Of a stretch of DNA of 64,000 nt, positions 24,590-35,956 are shown one piece after another (within the stretch, counting starts at the first letter, position 1; each line of letters begins with the position of its first letter). The position numbers and the translations under genes are program-made. The notes under the pieces were generated by a model. It saw only the letters and a program-made list of their open reading frames with translations. It ran no database searches and had not been told where the DNA came from. The DNA is from Pegea sp. RAD2-039. Its lineage: Eukaryota > Chordata > Thaliacea > Salpida > Salpidae. The DNA is taken from the NCBI GenBank assembly GCA_034620365.1, contig JAQGEQ010000193.1, positions 62,001 to 126,000 of the forward strand, given 5' to 3'.

Positions 24590-24868
24590 GGCAGATTTGT
24601 GTAAACAATATCTTTACTTTAACTTAAAAACAGTTCAAGTAAAGAAAATATTTATGGCAAAAGTAGTAGTAACAATAAATAGTGTATAATTTTTCATTAA
24701 CGTTTTTCCTTTACTTTTAGTGTGACTTTAGTTTTGACAAGTAGGGATTTATCTTAATCAATAAAATAAATTCATAAATTTTATATTAAGTTTTTCTGCA
24801 AAATTTCAGTAAAGTTGTTTGACAGGACTTAAAGGAATAAGCTTAGAATACTTTTTGATTTTATCATA
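24590..24868 (+). promoter_or_regulatory. Conserved 5' flank of coiled-coil gene 1
   Basis: This flank is shared, in order and orientation to the gene, with the flank of the inverted paralogue (about 30,590-30,302). Matching blocks are ctgttggcaga/ctgttggcaaa, aaaagtagtagtaacaataa/aaaagtagtaataacagat, agtgtata, ttttagtgtgac, the stretch ggactta(a/g)agg, and actttttgattttatca just before the ATG. Conservation through roughly 280 bp of non-coding DNA suggests a retained promoter and 5' UTR. Confidence 0.5.
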
Positions 24869-26827
24869 ATGTGGAATTCTACAAGTGAAATCTATAAGCG
24901 ACAGCAAGAAGAAAAACTTCGTCAACAAGAAGAAAAACGTCGTCAACAAGAAGAAAAACGTCGTCAACAGCAAGAAGAAAAACTTCGTCAACAAGAAGAA
25001 AAACGTCGTCAACAAGAAGAAAAACGACGTCAACAGCAAGAAGAGAAACGTCGTCAACAAGAAGAAAAACGTCGTCAACAAGAAGAGAAGCGTATTCAGC
25101 GTGAACAAGAAAAGATGCGTCAAGCAGAAGAAGCAAAGGAGATAATTCGTAGACAAGACGAATACAATCGTCGTGAACAAGACGAAAGACGTCAACAACA
25201 ACAAGAAGAAAAACGTCGTCAACAAGAAGAGAAACGTCGTCAACAAGAAGAGAAACGTCGTCAACAAGAAGAGAAACGTCGTCAACAAGAAGAGAAACGT
25301 CGTCAACAAGAAGAGAAGCGTATTCAGCGTGAACAAGAAAAGATGCGTCAACAGGAAGAAAAACGTGTTCAACGTGAGCAAGAAAAGATGCGTATACAAG
25401 AAGAAAAACGTCGTCAACAAGAAGAAAAACGTCGTCAACAAGAAGAGAAGCGTATTCAGCGTGAACAAGAAAAGATGCGTCAAGAAGAAGAAGCAAAGGA
25501 GATAATTCGTAGACAAGACGAATACAATCGTCGTGAACAAGAAGAAAGACGTCAACAAAAACAAGAAGAAAAACGTCGTCAACAAGAAGAAAAACGTCGT
25601 CAACAAGAAGAAAATAGACTTCGTAATCAGGAACAGCAAGAAAGACTTCAACGAGAAAGAGAGGAACAGGAGAGAATAAAGCGTCTAGCTGAATATCAGC
25701 GAATGCAACAAGCGTCAGCAAATAACCGACAAAGAGAAATAATGCTTCGTCAACAAGAACAAGAAAATCGTCGATTACAAGAAGAAAAACGTCGCCAACA
25801 AGAAGAAAATAGACTTCGTAAGCAGGAACAGCAAGAAAGACTTCAACGAGAAAAAGAGGAACAGGAGAGAATAAAGCGTCTAGCTGAATTTCATCTAATG
25901 CAACAAGCATCAACAAATAACCAACAAAGAGAAATAATGCTTCGTCAACAAGAGCAAGAAAATCGTCGATTACAAGAAGAAAAACGCCTTCAACAAGAAG
26001 AAAAACGTCGCCAACAAGAAGAAAAACGTCGTCAACAAGAAGAAAAACGTCGTCAACAAGCAGAAAATAGACTTCGTAAGCAGGAACAGCAAGAAAGACT
26101 TCAACGAGAAAGAGAAGAAAAGGAGAGAATAAAGCGTCTAGCTGAATCTCATCTTATGCAACAAGCATCAACATATAACCAACAAAGAGAAATAATGCTT
26201 CGTCAACAAGAACAAGAAAATCGTCGATTACAAGAAGAAAAGCGCCTTCAACAAGAAGAAAAACGTCGCCAACAAGAAGAAAAACGCCTTCAACAAGAAG
26301 AAAGACGTCGTCAACAAGAAGAAAATAGACTTCGTAAGCAGGAACAGCAAGAAAAACTTCAAAGAGACAGAGAACAACAGGAGAGAACAAAGCGTCTGAC
26401 TGAATCTCATCTTATGCAACAAACGTCAGCATACAAACCAAAATCAGAAATGATACTTCGTCATCAAGAACAAGAAAATCGTCGATTACAAGAAGAAAAG
26501 CGCCTTCAACAAGAAGAAGAAAAACGTCGTCAACAAGAAGAAAAGCGCCTTCAACAAGAAGAAAAACGTCGTCAACAAGAAGAAAGAAGATATCAACGTG
26601 ATCAAGAAAACTTTAGAAAACAAGAAGAAAAACGTTTTCGACGTGAACAAGAGAGGATGCGTCGACAAGAAGAAGAAAGCCAGGTAGTTCGTCAGCATAA
26701 CGAACAGATTCGTCGTGAACAAGTAGAAAGACGTCGACAACAAGAAGAAGAAAAAAGTCGTCGACACGAAGAAAGGCTACGAAGACAAAGAGAAGCAATG
26801 TTAAAAAATGACAAGACTCACTGCTAG
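24869..26827 (+). CDS. Glu/Arg/Gln-rich coiled-coil protein (trichohyalin-like), 652 aa
   Basis: One uninterrupted 1,959-nt exon. I recognise no catalytic domain. After a short unique start (MWNSTSEIYKRQ) the protein is almost entirely charged heptads of the form EEKRRQQ, encoded by a 21-bp minisatellite (cgtcgtcaacaagaagagaaa and variants). A unit with EAKEIIRRQDEYNRRE occurs twice (about 25,130 and 25,490). A roughly 65-residue unit opening RLRKQEQQERLQRE and containing REIMLRQQEQENRRLQ occurs four times between about 25,617 and 26,520. The C-terminus is less regular and ends REAMLKNDKTHC. The composition predicts a long single alpha-helix or coiled coil, likely structural; there is no signal peptide or membrane segment. 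A truncated inverted paralogue lies at 29,477-30,301. The long antisense and shifted frames here are by-products of the 21-bp repeat. Confidence 0.75.
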   Translation: MWNSTSEIYKRQQEEKLRQQEEKRRQQEEKRRQQQEEKLRQQEEKRRQQEEKRRQQQEEKRRQQEEKRRQQEEKRIQREQEKMRQAEEAKEIIRRQDEYNRREQDERRQQQQEEKRRQQEEKRRQQEEKRRQQEEKRRQQEEKRRQQEEKRIQREQEKMRQQEEKRVQREQEKMRIQEEKRRQQEEKRRQQEEKRIQREQEKMRQEEEAKEIIRRQDEYNRREQEERRQQKQEEKRRQQEEKRRQQEENRLRNQEQQERLQREREEQERIKRLAEYQRMQQASANNRQREIMLRQQEQENRRLQEEKRRQQEENRLRKQEQQERLQREKEEQERIKRLAEFHLMQQASTNNQQREIMLRQQEQENRRLQEEKRLQQEEKRRQQEEKRRQQEEKRRQQAENRLRKQEQQERLQREREEKERIKRLAESHLMQQASTYNQQREIMLRQQEQENRRLQEEKRLQQEEKRRQQEEKRLQQEERRRQQEENRLRKQEQQEKLQRDREQQERTKRLTESHLMQQTSAYKPKSEMILRHQEQENRRLQEEKRLQQEEEKRRQQEEKRLQQEEKRRQQEERRYQRDQENFRKQEEKRFRREQERMRRQEEESQVVRQHNEQIRREQVERRRQQEEEKSRRHEERLRRQREAMLKNDKTHC

Positions 26828-27309
26828 GAAATTACTAATAAATTTCACAGCAAAATGCTTTCATATTTAAAGAAGAAATATAATAACTGATAAATATGAG
26901 AAATGATTAGAAGCTAAATATTTTTCTTTGATGTTATTTTAAATCTTTCTGAATTTATGTTTGCATCAAAATTTAACAAAGTTTTTTGAATTTGTAAATA
27001 AATGAGTTTATGAGTATTTGCAGTTTTTCAAACAAAGTAAAACTATCTTCTGTAATTTATTTTAGCTGATAATCTTATTCGAAACCAAATATTTTTATCA
27101 CAATAAGTGCGACAAATAGTGTCTAAAAAACCAACAATTGCTTACACATATTCAAAAAAAGAATTTTTATTTTGTATAATTAGGTTATAAATTTAGAAAA
27201 CAAAAGATGTTACACATGGATTTTCAATAGTTCCACAAACATATAGTAGTGAGCTATAATATAAAGTGTTAATAAAATAAACAAGAGAAAAAAGACAAAC
27301 AGTTTTCTA
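26828..27309. other. 3' flank of coiled-coil gene 1
   Basis: The first part (gctaggaaattactaataaa, then cagcaaaatgctttca) matches the 3' flank of the inverted paralogue (gctaggaaagttattatta, then cagcaacattttctg). The rest is plain AT-rich DNA with no gene. Confidence 0.45.
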
Positions 27310-27545
27310 GGAATGGCACTGTTGAAATACCAATCTCCTAAATGTTGTCTGAATGAGATACGATTTTCTTATCACCAACTTCATATGGTATCCCATTCGC
27401 TGATATTGTATTTTAGAATTGGATGTACGTACAATTTAAGGAATATTATACAAAAGTATGGTTCCTTAGAAGTAAAGCTCTTTGTAATAAAGTAGAAAAG
27501 ATTGATTGCTTTTGCAATATTATGGAAACATAACTTCTGCTTAGG
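27310..27545 (-). pseudogene. LINE fragment, C-terminal region
   Basis: The + strand follows 8,205-8,435 of the intact LINE (catatggtatcccattcgctgatattgta). In the LINE's direction a frame at 27,578-27,381 still reads LFKLY-type residues (FLKLYVHPILKYN..W against LFKLYIRPILEYN..W). It is diverged enough to be a different, older family member. Both ends are truncated. Confidence 0.7.
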
Positions 27546-27649
27546 AAAGGTTAGTACAAAGCAGCTTAAAAATTTCAACTTAGTTATAGTTTTGTAGTAA
27601 TAACATTAAATAAAATTACACTAAGCGTAAAAAAAATTAACCATTATTC

Positions 27650-27825
27650 TCTAGATGACGTCATCGCTTCCTGATAGGAAATCATTTGATGATTCATCGC
27701 CTCCTAATAAAGTTTTAGATTAAAAGCTTGAAGTAATAACTTTTTGTTATTTAAGCTGAAATATGATATGGGATTTGTGATTCATCAAATAATTTCCTAT
27801 CAAGAAACAGTGAGGTCATATAGAA
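27650..27825. mobile_element. Compact MITE with about 45-bp terminal inverted repeats
   Basis: The left end runs tagatgacgtcatcgcttcc then tgataggaaatcatttgatg. The right end, inverted, reads tatatgacctcactgtttc then ttgataggaaattatttgatg. The core is about 80 bp and has no ORF. This defines a family also present at 19,919-20,618 and 52,325-53,023, with single ends at about 21,682, 33,708 and 54,086. Confidence 0.65.
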
Positions 27826-29476
27826 AATAATCTTTACATTTTATTTTTAACACTAGAGTAAATTTTAATTTTATATTTTAAGAAAAATATATATGTTTGT
27901 GGTATAACTAAAAATTTTTTATTCTATATTTCGATCAATTACATTTAAAGGTTAAGCAACTTGCAATAATTAAAGCTTTTTTTATCTTTGATAAGCTATA
28001 TTATCGACTATTTGTTTTAAAAACTAAAAAAAATACAGAACAAAATATATAAACAATCTATAATTAAGTAACCGTAAAACTCACATCATAAATCTAACTA
28101 ATTTTATTTGCTCGTTGGCAAACAACATTAAATTCCTAGGAATATTTAGTGATAAAAACATTCTGTAATCATCATTGATATTACTATTAGAGACGCTAGA
28201 GGGTTAGGAGAAAAACAATATTTGCATTACACTAAGTGCTCTCTTCTGCTACCCCAAATCCCAGTTTTTGTTATAAATCAATAAATAAAAAATTAAACAA
28301 ATAAATTATCATAAAGCGCAAGAATTATTTAGGATAAAAATGTTTGTCTTATTCTTACTGTTATAAAAATTTTTACCCGTCAAAGTGCTTTAAACCCAAC
28401 TGATATTCATTATTTATTTTTTTCTGAAAAATCACCCTGTAGTATTTTATGAGTTTAATCATTTAATAAACCAAATTTTATATTACGTTCTATATTTTAC
28501 TTTAATGAGGTTTACATTCTATAACGAAAGATTAAGGTTCAAAATACTTTCTATAACTTAAAAGTGTTGATATATTTATAAAAATTGTAGTCTAGAAGTA
28601 GATTTAATCAATTCAGTTAAAATCAATGTTTTCCTGAATGGAGATCACTAAAATTATTCAAATTACTGAAAATACCATTATAATTAAACAAAGGATTCTT
28701 TCTACTTTTTTAGTGCTACGAGATTGATAAAAAGTTTTTTACAAAAATAGTTTCAATTGGTCCGTCTATATCATTCTACATGCAAAACATAATTTCATAG
28801 AAAAGTTTATAATATTTCGCTTTGTGTGATAAAAACACATAAATAAGTATTCGAATTTTGTAAATTATTTGATTTATTTTACAAAATCACCGAATTATTT
28901 TGATAATTATGAAACAAGATAATAACTTAAGAAATTTTGTTACCGATATTTTGCTTGAAATTTCTTTATCAAATAAAATAGTTAATTTATTTTTCAATTT
29001 AGCTGAAAAAATTGTTTAAACTGGGTTATTTAAAAACTAATGATATAAAAATTGTTTATCAGAAAAAATTGCTATAAAATTGTTCAATAAATCTTTATGT
29101 TTTATGGCATTGAATCGATTTGAAATTTCGGTGTTTACTACTAATGTAACTTAAAGTAAAAAATAAAATCACAACTATAAGTAATATAGTTATTATTAAA
29201 AATGGTTTAAATTATAAATTTAAATTATAATTGAAGCCAAAAAAAATTATAAAGGAATTTAATTATTTCATTAGAAAAAATGCAACTATGTATAAACTCT
29301 TTTATTACGAAGTCAGATTACTTAATTAATCTTTTTACTTAAACATAAATTTAGAAAACTATAAAATGATATCAAATAGAAATATTCACTTTCTAAAAAT
29401 TTCTCAAGATTATTATTTGTGAAGATTCTTCTTTATACATCAGAAAATGTTGCTGGAAAATATAATAATAACTTTC
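27826..29476. other. AT-rich DNA between the coiled-coil genes
   Basis: No ORF, RNA gene or clear repeat found. The roughly 60 bp nearest 29,476 is the 3' flank of the inverted coiled-coil gene. Confidence 0.45.
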
Positions 29477-30301
29477 CTAGCGATTGGTTTTATCTTTTTT
29501 TAACATTGCTTCTCTTTGTCTTTGGAGCCTTTTTTCGACTCGATCACGCTTTTCTCGTTCTTGTTGAAGCATTTTTTCTTGTTCAAACTTATAACGTTTT
29601 TGTTCCAGTTGACGATGTTTTTCTTCTTGTTGTAGTAAACGTCGTTTTTCTCGTTCACGACGATTTTCTTCGTAATGCTGACGAAGTACTTCCTTTTCTG
29701 CTTCTTTTTTTTGCATCTTTTCTTGTTCTCGTTTAAAACGTTTTTATTCCTCTTGCCGACGTTTTTCTTCTTGTTTTCTTATTCTTTCTTGTTCACGCTG
29801 ATAACGTTTTTGCTCCATCTGACGACGTTTTTCTTCTTGTTTTCGTTGACGTCTTTCTTCTTGTTCACGACGATTGTATTCGTCTTGTCTACGAATTATC
29901 TCCTTTGCTTCTTCTTCTTGACGCATCTTTTCTTGTTCACGCTTAATACGCTTTTCTTCTCGTTGACGACGTTTTTCTTCTTGTTGACGACGTTTCTCTT
30001 CTTGCTGTTGACGTCGTTTTTCTTCTTGTCGATGACGCTTTTCTACCTGTTGACGACGCTCTTCTTCCTGCTTTTGAAAACGTTCTTGTTCTTGTTGACG
30101 AAGCATTATTTCTCTTTGTCTGTTATTTGCTGACGCTGGTTGCATTCGCTGATATTCAGCTAGACGCTTTATTCTCTCCTTTTCTTCTCTTTCTCGTTGA
30201 AGTCTTTCTTGCTGTTCCTGCTTACGAAGTCTATTTTCTTCTTGTTGACGACGTTTTTCTTCTTTTTGTTGTCTAAAGATTTCATCTGAAGAATTCCACA
30301 T
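29477..30301 (-). pseudogene. Inverted paralogue of the coiled-coil gene with a premature stop
   Basis: It starts MWNSSDEIFRQQKEEKRRQQ, against MWNSTSEIYKRQQEEKLRQQ in gene 1. One RLRKQEQQERLQRE/REIMLRQQEQE unit and one EAKEIIRRQDEYNRRE unit follow, and it ends QREAMLKKDKTNR. Read straight through it is 274 codons, much shorter than the 652 of gene 1 because it has fewer repeat units. A TAA at 29,744-29,746 replaces what should be a Glu or Lys codon at residue 186, and the same frame continues to the natural C-terminus. It may be a pseudogene, a truncated protein, or a read-through or assembly artefact. It converges on gene 1 with 2.6 kb between them. Confidence 0.65.
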
Positions 30302-30590
30302 GGTGATAAAATCAAAAAGTAGTTAATGCCTCTAAGTCCTCTCAAAACCTAATATTCTAAACAACAAAAGTTGTTTAAACAATATGAATAAATTTATCTG
30401 TCTGATTAAGATAACATTTTTTCTAGTCATTAACAGACGTCACACTAAAATTAAAAAACACATTTAGGAAAATGTATACACTATCTGTTATTACTACTTT
30501 TGTCCTGGATATTTTCCTTGCTTGAAGTATTTACTATTTTGATGTAAAGAACTTATTTACACGGCTTTGCCAACAGACATTATCGTATAA
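30302..30590 (-). promoter_or_regulatory. Conserved 5' flank of the inverted coiled-coil gene
   Basis: The mirror image of 24,590-24,868. On the minus strand it shares aggactta(g)agg, actttttgattttatca before the ATG, ttttagtgtgac and the ctgttggca block. The inverted duplication therefore covered promoter, coding region and 3' flank. Confidence 0.5.
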
Positions 30591-30969
30591 AATAATTTAA
30601 TCTTTTTCAAATTATTAAATATTTTGGTTTAAAATTTTCCAGAAAACTTAAACAATAAAAAAACAATTGTTAATTAACAATTTGATTAGTCTTAATAGAA
30701 ACGTTACAGCAAATATTAAAATTCATTTTAATAATTATGGCGGTTAACAAAAACTTAATTTAATAAAATTTTACTTATGCTATAATAAAGTAAATTGGTT
30801 TAAATTTCATAAATAATTTAAAAACTTAAAAAAGTAAAAAACAAAATCATATTCTCAAAAAGTTTTTGAAAACTAATATAATAAGTGTGGCAATACGTAA
30901 TTACAACAGACTTACTAAAAAATTAGAGAATAAATAGTATTTAGGCCAATGGTCTAAACACTTTTCGTT

Positions 30970-31150
30970 CTAAGATTATCACTTAGGACTAGTATCTGGC
31001 AGCTCCAACAGCAAACAACTGTATACAACAGTTTGTCTTACTAAATAGTTGGAGGGTTTCCAAACTTTTTTCAAAAAATTTATTTTTTTATTTTTCATTT
31101 TTTTAATTGTAAACAATCTTGTTAAACATATGAATTTATTTTGATTAATA
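30970..31150 (-). repeat. Copy of the tetraspanin 5'-end segment
   Basis: It shares tatctggcagctccaacagc, gggtttccaaacttttttca and attgtaaacaatcttg with 42,018-42,170 and 60,630-60,790, where the segment lies just upstream of the decayed tetraspanin genes. Its presence inside the inserted block shows that the block was assembled partly from unit DNA. No tetraspanin exon follows it here. The 91-codon minus frame at 30,979-31,254 is only this repeat plus AT-rich DNA. Confidence 0.5.
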
Positions 31151-32764
31151 ATTTTGCAATGAATTATCAAAAAAAATTGTATTGTTTTAGTTGTCATTAT
31201 CTTTGTATTTTGTTTTATTAAATACAATTTTTCTATTTTGTAAATTGTGTTCATTTATAAACTTTTCCTTTAATTTTAATCATTATAACAGTTTATATGG
31301 AGTTAACCTAGTTTTTTTTAAGTAATTTTATTTGTACCACAAAGATTTAACTCATTTTACTGCTGTTTATTATTCTTAGTTTGAAACTTGCAAAAAAGCT
31401 TGTAAATCATTAATTCAACAAACGTCCTATAATCTCATTTAATCTCTGAAATTATTTCGTATAGTCATTAGTACTAAATTTCACGACATTTCTTCTTGTT
31501 TTAACTATAACATTTGCAATGTTTTTGATATTAAAAATTTTTATATTTTGTAAGATGATGGCAATACAAAAATAAAATCGTTTATTAAACACATAAGTTT
31601 TTTTAACTTGAGTTTTTATTGTTGTAGAAAAATCTAATATGTGTTTGTTTATTTATTTAAAAATTTCTTTATATATATAACTAGAAATTTCTTAATTTTA
31701 ATCTAATTATTTTGAAGTATTAAATCTTCTGGAAATTAATTGAAAAATAAATAAAAAAGTTTTATTTACTATTAAATCTAGTTGATTTTTAAAAAGGTTG
31801 AAAAATGTTAGAAAATATTTTTGTCTTTCCCTTTTTTAATTTTTTTATTTACATCAGTCTTAACCGAATCTCAATGATGAAAAGAAATGTAGAATCTTGA
31901 GAATGTAACTAGGCATCTCCAAATTGATTCAAAACTTTCTTAATTTAAATTTTTTGTCTTCGTGACCCTTTCCAAGAAAACTAAATTTTAATCTCCTTTA
32001 CAGTATTTTCAAAACTATTTCTTAAAACACGATAAATTTTATTAACTGTGAAAATTGTATTGTAAGAAATACTTAAGTTAAGTTAATAAATAAATAATAT
32101 TATAAATTTTTTAATAAAAATTTAAATGTGATTTCAAACTGCTGATAAAAATTGTTATATTTTTCGGGATTATTTGTTAAACTTATTCTTATTTATTAAT
32201 AAGGGACAAACAACGAGACGTCTATAATTTTAAAAACTAAAATAAAGTTAAAAAGCGTCAACTATCTTCAAAAATTTTTTTTGTCATTTTCATTCAGTGA
32301 TTTAAACTCATTATTTGAAGGGTTCAAAAGTTTAACTTTGATCATACTTAGTATTAGTCATACAAATTACAAATAAAAACGTAAAAGTTTTCTTTAAAAG
32401 AAGCTGTTGACAGAGCAATCTCCAAAAACAACAGTTTAAAAAGCAATGAGTCATTAAAAAAGAAACAAAATTATAAACCGGAAATACCTACTTAAAGTTT
32501 TTAGTTAACTACTCTCTTTTGTCTAAACGACAAAAGTTGTTTTTATCATCCTGATTTCTGTTGTTAAAAGTTTTTTTATAATACTAAGTTATAAAAAATA
32601 CTAAATAATAAGATCTGGTAATAAGCAAAACGAAAATAGTTCTTTAAATTTAAATAAATATTTTTTTTAAGATATAACTTAATATTAATTAATTAGTTAA
32701 TAAACCACAATCGTAATCTAATTGTAGCTCAAGTCACTTCGGAAAAACTTTAAAATTGGTTTTT
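31151..32764. other. AT-rich DNA, nothing recognised
   Basis: I find no ORF of interest, RNA gene or element ends in these 1.6 kb. Confidence 0.4.
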
Positions 32765-33310
32765 GTACTTGAAAAATTCCTAATGCTATGAGATGCATAT
32801 TTTCTGTTTTATCACTAATATTACAAATATTGTTTATGCAACATCAACTGTTTAGTTTATAACGATATAATTTCTTAGAAGATTATAACGAATAGCTTAT
32901 TACTAAAAGTTTGTATTTAAAATTTAATCTTTTCATTTTTTAACGTTAATAAAATCCCCTAAAAGTTTTGTAGACTGAAAATTTGCTTTGTTCAATTTAT
33001 CTAAATCATATACAAACATCTTAGTGAAAACAAAAAAATTCTTTACAAGACGTTTGAATGTATTCTCGGAAATGTTTTTTCAGTTGTTGACATAAATCTT
33101 GTTTTAACAGCTATCATAAAATTTTGTTTTATCATACGATTTGTAAGATTTAAAAGATAATAGAACGCAAAGCAACGTAGGGACAATTCTTAAAGTTTTT
33201 GTTGCAATTGTTATTTTGTAATTCACTGAACCATTCATACAAATCATCATTCACTTATTTTATTTAAAATAGTTTTCTACTTACTTTGGATAACAAAAAC
33301 AAACATCCAT
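32765..33310 (-). repeat. Inverted partner of 6,940-7,535
   Basis: The reverse complement reproduces 6,940-7,535 block by block (see that entry). Its right 170 bp (33,140-33,310) is also the start of the second spacer Y, so the block/Y' junction lies inside this dispersed element. That makes it a candidate recombination site. Confidence 0.6.
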
Positions 33311-35570
33311 GTTATTTCAGTAATATTAATTTATTGTGATATTTTTTCATCAATTAATTTATTTAATTTTCGTAATGTTCTTTATTTTTCAAATTTAAAT
33401 AGTGATGGCTGTTCATCAAATCTAATTTAATTATTGTTTTTTTCGAGCTGAATTTAGTCATAGAGTTATTTGTTTAAAACTTAAAACACAATTAATGCAA
33501 ACAATCTTTTTTACTTTACTGAACTAAGCTGAGCATTTATTTGTATAATAAGTATTTTATAATTATAACCAATAACCTATAATTAGTAATTACTAAAATC
33601 AACTTAGGAAAGATTAGTACATAGCTAATTAAAAATTTCTAGTTTTGTAATAATTACTCAATTTAAATTTACACTAGGCATAAAAATAAAAGTCAAACAT
33701 TATGCTCTATTTGACGTCATCGCTTCGTGATAGTATATCATTTGATGATCGCCGCCATATGACATTTTAGATTAAAAAACCTTATCTAAAATGAATCTGT
33801 GTATACTTTTAGTGATATAGTAAATTCATTTTAAATCATCTGCTCTAACAAAATGTATATCACTTCTAATTGTGATTTCATTTTCTTTTTTCAATAAACA
33901 TTAGCGGTAAACAACAATGACGAGTAAAACTGTCATATATACTTAAATATTAACAGTTTTCACATGAATTGTTGAGGCTTATTTAACTTTGTTTGCTTCT
34001 AGCATAAAGCTAGTTATAAAAACTTTAAATAAACAAGAATAGCATGAAATAGTTGTTACCAAAAGTTTTCCTCTTTCTTAATGTCATACTTTTTTTCATT
34101 TTCCTTTAACTGCTTGCAGAAAACAGAACGCTGGTCAGAGAGATCTGCTGCGTAAACTTCCCATTTAATTTTTTAATGATAAGTGTCTTCATATCGCAAT
34201 TGGATGCATTCTTAAAACGAAAAAAATATATAAAAGATTTTTAAATTGTTGTCAATAAATTGTCATAATTTTATAAAAGACAAATATTTATTAAGACGTT
34301 TCATTTCTGTAACCAAAAAAAAACCTAATTGATAAGCTGATAAAATTAAAACAAACAAATTTTTAAATTATCAGTTTTTAGATAATCTAGTTTCAATAAA
34401 CTCTCAGCTACATGAAAACATTTAGTTATTTTGATTGCTGAAGAAAATTGAAGCATAAAATCATTACCCATATTTCTTAAGTTGTTATCCTGTTTATCAA
34501 TCATCAAAATAATTAAGATGATTTTGTAAAATATTAAAAATGAATAAAAGAGATCAAATGTTTTCGTTTGTTTTTTTTTTCACACAAAGAGGTATATATA
34601 ATTTTTATAAGCTTTCGTATAATATTTTAAATTGCTTATAAAAGTATAGAGATGTAAAAACATAAAATATGTTTCATCTAGACTTTTGTTAATTTTTTTT
34701 TCACATTCTCAGCATTTAAAAAAGGAAATATTTTTTGTTTTATAATTATGGTAATTTAAATTGGTCAAAAAACATTTCTACAAACCTACTAGTGAATTTT
34801 TATCTATAAATTGCTTTCTTGGATATGACTCATAGCCATTTAATCTTTTATTTTTATAAATGGTTGTATCAGCAGCTGCTTATTGAGAAGCTTGTAATAT
34901 TTCGAAAATAATTAGTCTGAATAACACTAAATGTCATTAAAGTTAAAGTTTTGAACCTTTCGACTAATGAAATCAAATGACTAAATGATAAATGACACCA
35001 AAATAAAGTTGATTTAAAGAAAGATGAGGCCATTTAACATTAGTTTAATATAAAAATCTTTGAAGTTGTATTTTACGTCAATTGTTTATAAAAAACAATA
35101 ACTTAAACAAATAATTCTGAATTTATATCAATTTTTAACAGGAGTTAGAATTCAATTGGAAATTATTCATATAATTAAAGATATTATTTACTAAATTATT
35201 TAACTTAATTATTCATTAATAGTTTAATTTTCAGATTTATAAAATTATATAAATATAGTTTTGAAAAAATTTTATTATATATATTTATATAAATTTAATT
35301 TAATTTTTTCTACTTTGATAACTAAAATAAATTGAAAAAAAGACTTATTTATAATTTAATGGATCAATAAACGAAATAAAAACCAATAATTCATACATTT
35401 AAAAAATAATAAGATAAAAAATAAGAAACTTCAATAAAACGTTTTTATATATTGTCTAAATCAAGTAAATTTGTTATATAGAAAATTTGTTTAACTCTTA
35501 GAATATGTAATGATTCAAAACAATTTGACCGAAAAAATAGATAAAAAAAATTGTATGGAAAATTTCTTAT
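33140..35570. repeat. Second, partial spacer Y of unit 1 (Y')
   Basis: It corresponds to 21,080-23,530 of spacer Y and to 53,500-55,955 of unit 2, collinear throughout: gacgtcatcgcttcgtgatag at about 33,712, ctagcataaagctagtt at about 33,998, ggttgtatcagcagctgctt at about 34,860. By eye it is closer to unit 2 than to the 5' copy at several indels (for example cataaaaataaaagtcaaac). The inserted block is thus flanked by two direct copies of about 2.4 kb. Confidence 0.8.
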
Positions 35571-35574
35571 AATT

Positions 35575-35955
35575 CCTTCAATAAGGCCTTAACAGTAACC
35601 TCATCATTAGATTTAGAAGGTAGTAGATAGGTACATATAAAACGAGAAAATGTGGACTTTGAGTTATGAAAATTAAAGGCGATAATGTCAAATCCTGGAC
35701 AATCAATGGTATTGATCTGAATTCTAGAGATCTTGGGTGCAAGCGATATTTTATAAATTACGCAAACCCCACCGCTTCATCGTACAGTCTATCACAACGC
35801 AAAACACAATAAAGATTACCGTCAACCAGAAATGAATCAGAATAAAACGGTTTCAACCAAGTTTTAATAGAAAAAACAAATGTGAAATCTTGGGAATGCA
35901 AAAGACCTTTCAATTAAAAAATTTTGTTAATAATCGACCGCGCGTTGAAGAACAT
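35575..35955 (-). pseudogene. LINE remnant: 5' part of ORF2 (endonuclease)
   Basis: It aligns with 10,308-10,688 of the intact LINE, starting at the equivalent ATG (MFFNAR) and stopping inside the endonuclease. A one-base deletion near 35,773-35,786, where the intact copy encodes an RLFDRGGGV-like stretch, shifts the frame. It is repeated in unit 2 at 55,960-56,338. Confidence 0.75.
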
Positions 35956-35956
35956 A

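Noticed and set aside
25200..25320. Regular short repeats resembling a CRISPR array
   Set aside because: The 21-bp repeats are contiguous, encode heptads and have no unique spacers; the DNA is animal.
24806..26798. Long antisense and frame-shifted ORFs over the coiled-coil gene (Leu/Phe-rich and Val/Asp-rich strings)
   Set aside because: They follow automatically from a 21-bp in-frame repeat that lacks stops in several frames; composition is implausible and the sense frame has matching paralogous ends.
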